From Sulfuritalea sp. (lineage in GTDB: Bacteria; Pseudomonadota; Gammaproteobacteria; Burkholderiales; Rhodocyclaceae), in NCBI GenBank assembly GCA_016710465.1, contig JADJVS010000002.1, positions 124,001-188,000 on the forward strand: 64,000 nucleotides of DNA, given 5' to 3'. Positions 62,840 to 64,000 of this stretch are shown here, piece after piece. The notes under the pieces were generated by a model, which saw only the letters and a list, made by a program, of their open reading frames with translations, did no database searches and was not told the origin of the DNA. The first letter of the stretch is position 1. Every line of letters begins with the position of its first letter. Position numbers and translations under genes: made by a program.

Positions 62840-62900
62840 CAACCCTTCCGGGGACACACCCCGGAGGGGGAGCGTGTCTCCGGCTTTTCAGGAGAACCGC
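62840..62900 (+). promoter_or_regulatory. Structured 5' leader of the large methylase gene (short form)
   Basis: After TTTCTCAACCC, CCGGGG (62848-62853) pairs with CCCCGG (62859-62864) around ACACA, with flanking CCC-T-T/A-GGG extending the stem. TCTCC (62877-62881) is perfectly complementary to GGAGA (62891-62895), the ribosome binding site. GGAG/CTCC offers an alternative pairing. Confidence 0.68.
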
Positions 62901-64000
62901 ATGAAACTCAAGAAACTCGCGGAGGTCACGATGTGGCTTCCCGGATTTGCCCCGGACGATCCATTGTCGGAGGCAAGAAGCACGGCGGAAATTATCGCCT
63001 TTCCCTTAGTCAACGAAGTACATGACGCCGTTCCGGTCATCGACGAGGGAAGTTCGGGCGACATCGCAGAACGGGTTATCGAGGTGGCGGCCGACGTTCC
63101 GGCACCCAAGCCGCTCCGCTCGGTATGGCCCGCGCTGGATGGCTCTCTGCATGCGATGTTGCGTGGGGAGGTCGGGAAGTTCGAGGCGAATCTGGCGGCG
63201 ATCGCAGTGTTGTCGTTGCTGGATGCCGAAAACCGATTCCCGACTGACGAAGAGCGATCCGTCCTCAATCGTTATACCGGATGGGGCGGGCTTCCCAAAG
63301 CGTTCAATCCTGAGCAGGACGATCCAGCGTGGCGGGCGAGAGCCGAGTCATTGCCGGATCTGTTGGGCGAGGATTACACGAGCGCCAAGGGGAGTGTGGT
63401 CAATGCCCATTACACGGCAGTCTTCGTGATCGATGCGATCTGGGAAGCGGTGCGCCGACTCGGTTTTCGGGGCGGTCGCGTCCTCGATCCCTCGGCGGGT
63501 ACCGGGTATTTCATCGGTGCCATGCCAAAGGATCTGGCCGAAGTATCGGAAATCACGGCCATCGAAATCGACCGTCTGTCGTCGCGGATGCTGTCGCGCC
63601 TGTATGGGCAACACGGGGTTCGTACTTTGACGGTGGGCTTCGAGAAGGCGCGATTGCCCAAAGACTGGTTCGATCTGGTGATCTCGAATGTTCCGTTCGG
63701 GAACTATCAGGTGCCGGACGATCGGAACGTGCCTTATGCAAACTTCCTGATCCACGATTACTTCTTCGGGCGTGCCCTGGAAGTGACCCGTCCGGGTGGT
63801 CTGGTGGCGTTCATCACGTCGGCCGGAACGTTGGACAAGTGGGAAGACCGGGCGCGGCGCCATATGGCCTCCCAGGCAAAGCTGCTGGGGGCGATCCGTC
63901 TGCCGTCCGGGACGTTTTCGCAGATCGCCAATACCGACGTCACGACCGATATCGTCTTTCTCCAGAAGTTGGGGGCAGGCGAAAAGGCCACTGACGACTG
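62901..64000 (+). CDS. Large N6-adenine DNA methylase, DarB/SNF2-helicase type (5' part, truncated by window)
   Basis: The reading frame is open from the ATG at 62901 to the end of the window (at least 366 residues) without a stop. The methylase motifs are GRVLDPSAGTGYFIGAMP (motif I) and FDLVISNVPFGNY (motif IV, NPPF-like). Upstream, LLDAENRFPTDEERSVLNRYTGWGGLPKAF is typical of the very large methylase-helicase proteins of phages and conjugative elements, which protect incoming DNA. A helicase half is expected beyond the window. Confidence 0.85.
   Translation, partial: MKLKKLAEVTMWLPGFAPDDPLSEARSTAEIIAFPLVNEVHDAVPVIDEGSSGDIAERVIEVAADVPAPKPLRSVWPALDGSLHAMLRGEVGKFEANLAAIAVLSLLDAENRFPTDEERSVLNRYTGWGGLPKAFNPEQDDPAWRARAESLPDLLGEDYTSAKGSVVNAHYTAVFVIDAIWEAVRRLGFRGGRVLDPSAGTGYFIGAMPKDLAEVSEITAIEIDRLSSRMLSRLYGQHGVRTLTVGFEKARLPKDWFDLVISNVPFGNYQVPDDRNVPYANFLIHDYFFGRALEVTRPGGLVAFITSAGTLDKWEDRARRHMASQAKLLGAIRLPSGTFSQIANTDVTTDIVFLQKLGAGEKATDD

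Noticed and set aside
51238..62900. The repeated leaders as a CRISPR array or transposable repeat
   Set aside because: Copies are separated by whole genes, lack uniform length and spacers, and always sit just upstream of start codons.
51238..62900. The repeated leaders as plain Rho-independent terminators
   Set aside because: The T-runs do not directly follow the main hairpin but lie before the next ribosome binding site, and most hairpins are followed by anti-SD segments. A partial termination role cannot be excluded.

Overview
This looks like a stretch of a betaproteobacterial chromosome, probably Rhodocyclales-like. The evidence is the high GC, the gene order smpB / ratA-rnfH / guaB-guaA, and a TRAP/CoA-type catabolic operon. 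An integrative element has entered at the 3' end of guaA. No rRNA, tRNA or CRISPR array was recognised. All product names come from reading the translated sequence; no database search was possible.

Chromosomal part (1-16775). A NYN-domain protein and a methyltransferase are followed by a LysR regulator. This regulator converges on a long minus-strand operon (10846 to 2668) that encodes a fumarylacetoacetase-family hydrolase, a DRE-TIM (HMGL-like) enzyme, a short-chain dehydrogenase, two crotonases, a three-part TRAP transporter and a GST. It looks like uptake and CoA-dependent breakdown of an unidentified carboxylate. Next come a Bcr/CflA-type MFS exporter, smpB, the divergent ratA-rnfH pair, and guaB-guaA.

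Island entry (16740-18630). The guaA 3' end is the presumed attachment core. Five copies of a GACGGTATCG-type arm motif lie between guaA and a P4-type tyrosine integrase, followed by an AlpA-type excisionase/regulator.

Metal-resistance cargo (18785-50249). It comprises: a CzcI-like protein with a first HME-RND efflux operon; a minus-strand Pb/Zn/Cd operon (P-type ATPase, PAP2-LspA fusion of PbrBC type, lone DsbD-alpha-like domain, ferredoxin-NADP reductase, two cytochromes c, Met-rich protein) driven by a textbook MerR-type promoter, with a PbrR-like regulator nearby; a two-component system; a second HME-RND operon; an HD-GYP protein; and a copper cassette ending in a CopA ATPase. One palindromic operator occurs both at the two-component locus/second RND operon and at the copper cassette, which suggests one shared regulon.

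Element backbone (50432-64000, running off the end). It holds a possible DUF1845/AcaB-type protein, ssb, small proteins, a YqaJ/RecE-like nuclease with RecT, a ParB, and the PRTRC cassette (E, C, F, B, A, ThiF), then the start of a very large methylase of the DarB/helicase type. ssb, PRTRC F and PRTRC B each carry one apparent frameshift.

The most striking feature is a family of at least twelve related structured 5' leaders, one before nearly every translation unit of the backbone. Each has a GC-rich hairpin after an A(A)CCC motif and, in most copies, an anti-Shine-Dalgarno strand complementary to the gene's own ribosome binding site. Three copies (before ssb, the RecE-like nuclease and the 61691 unit) add a second hairpin whose stem covaries around an invariant TAGCTGG loop, followed by a conserved GAAAYAAACAGCATTT linker. 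This looks like an element-wide RNA regulatory system that I cannot match to a known one.
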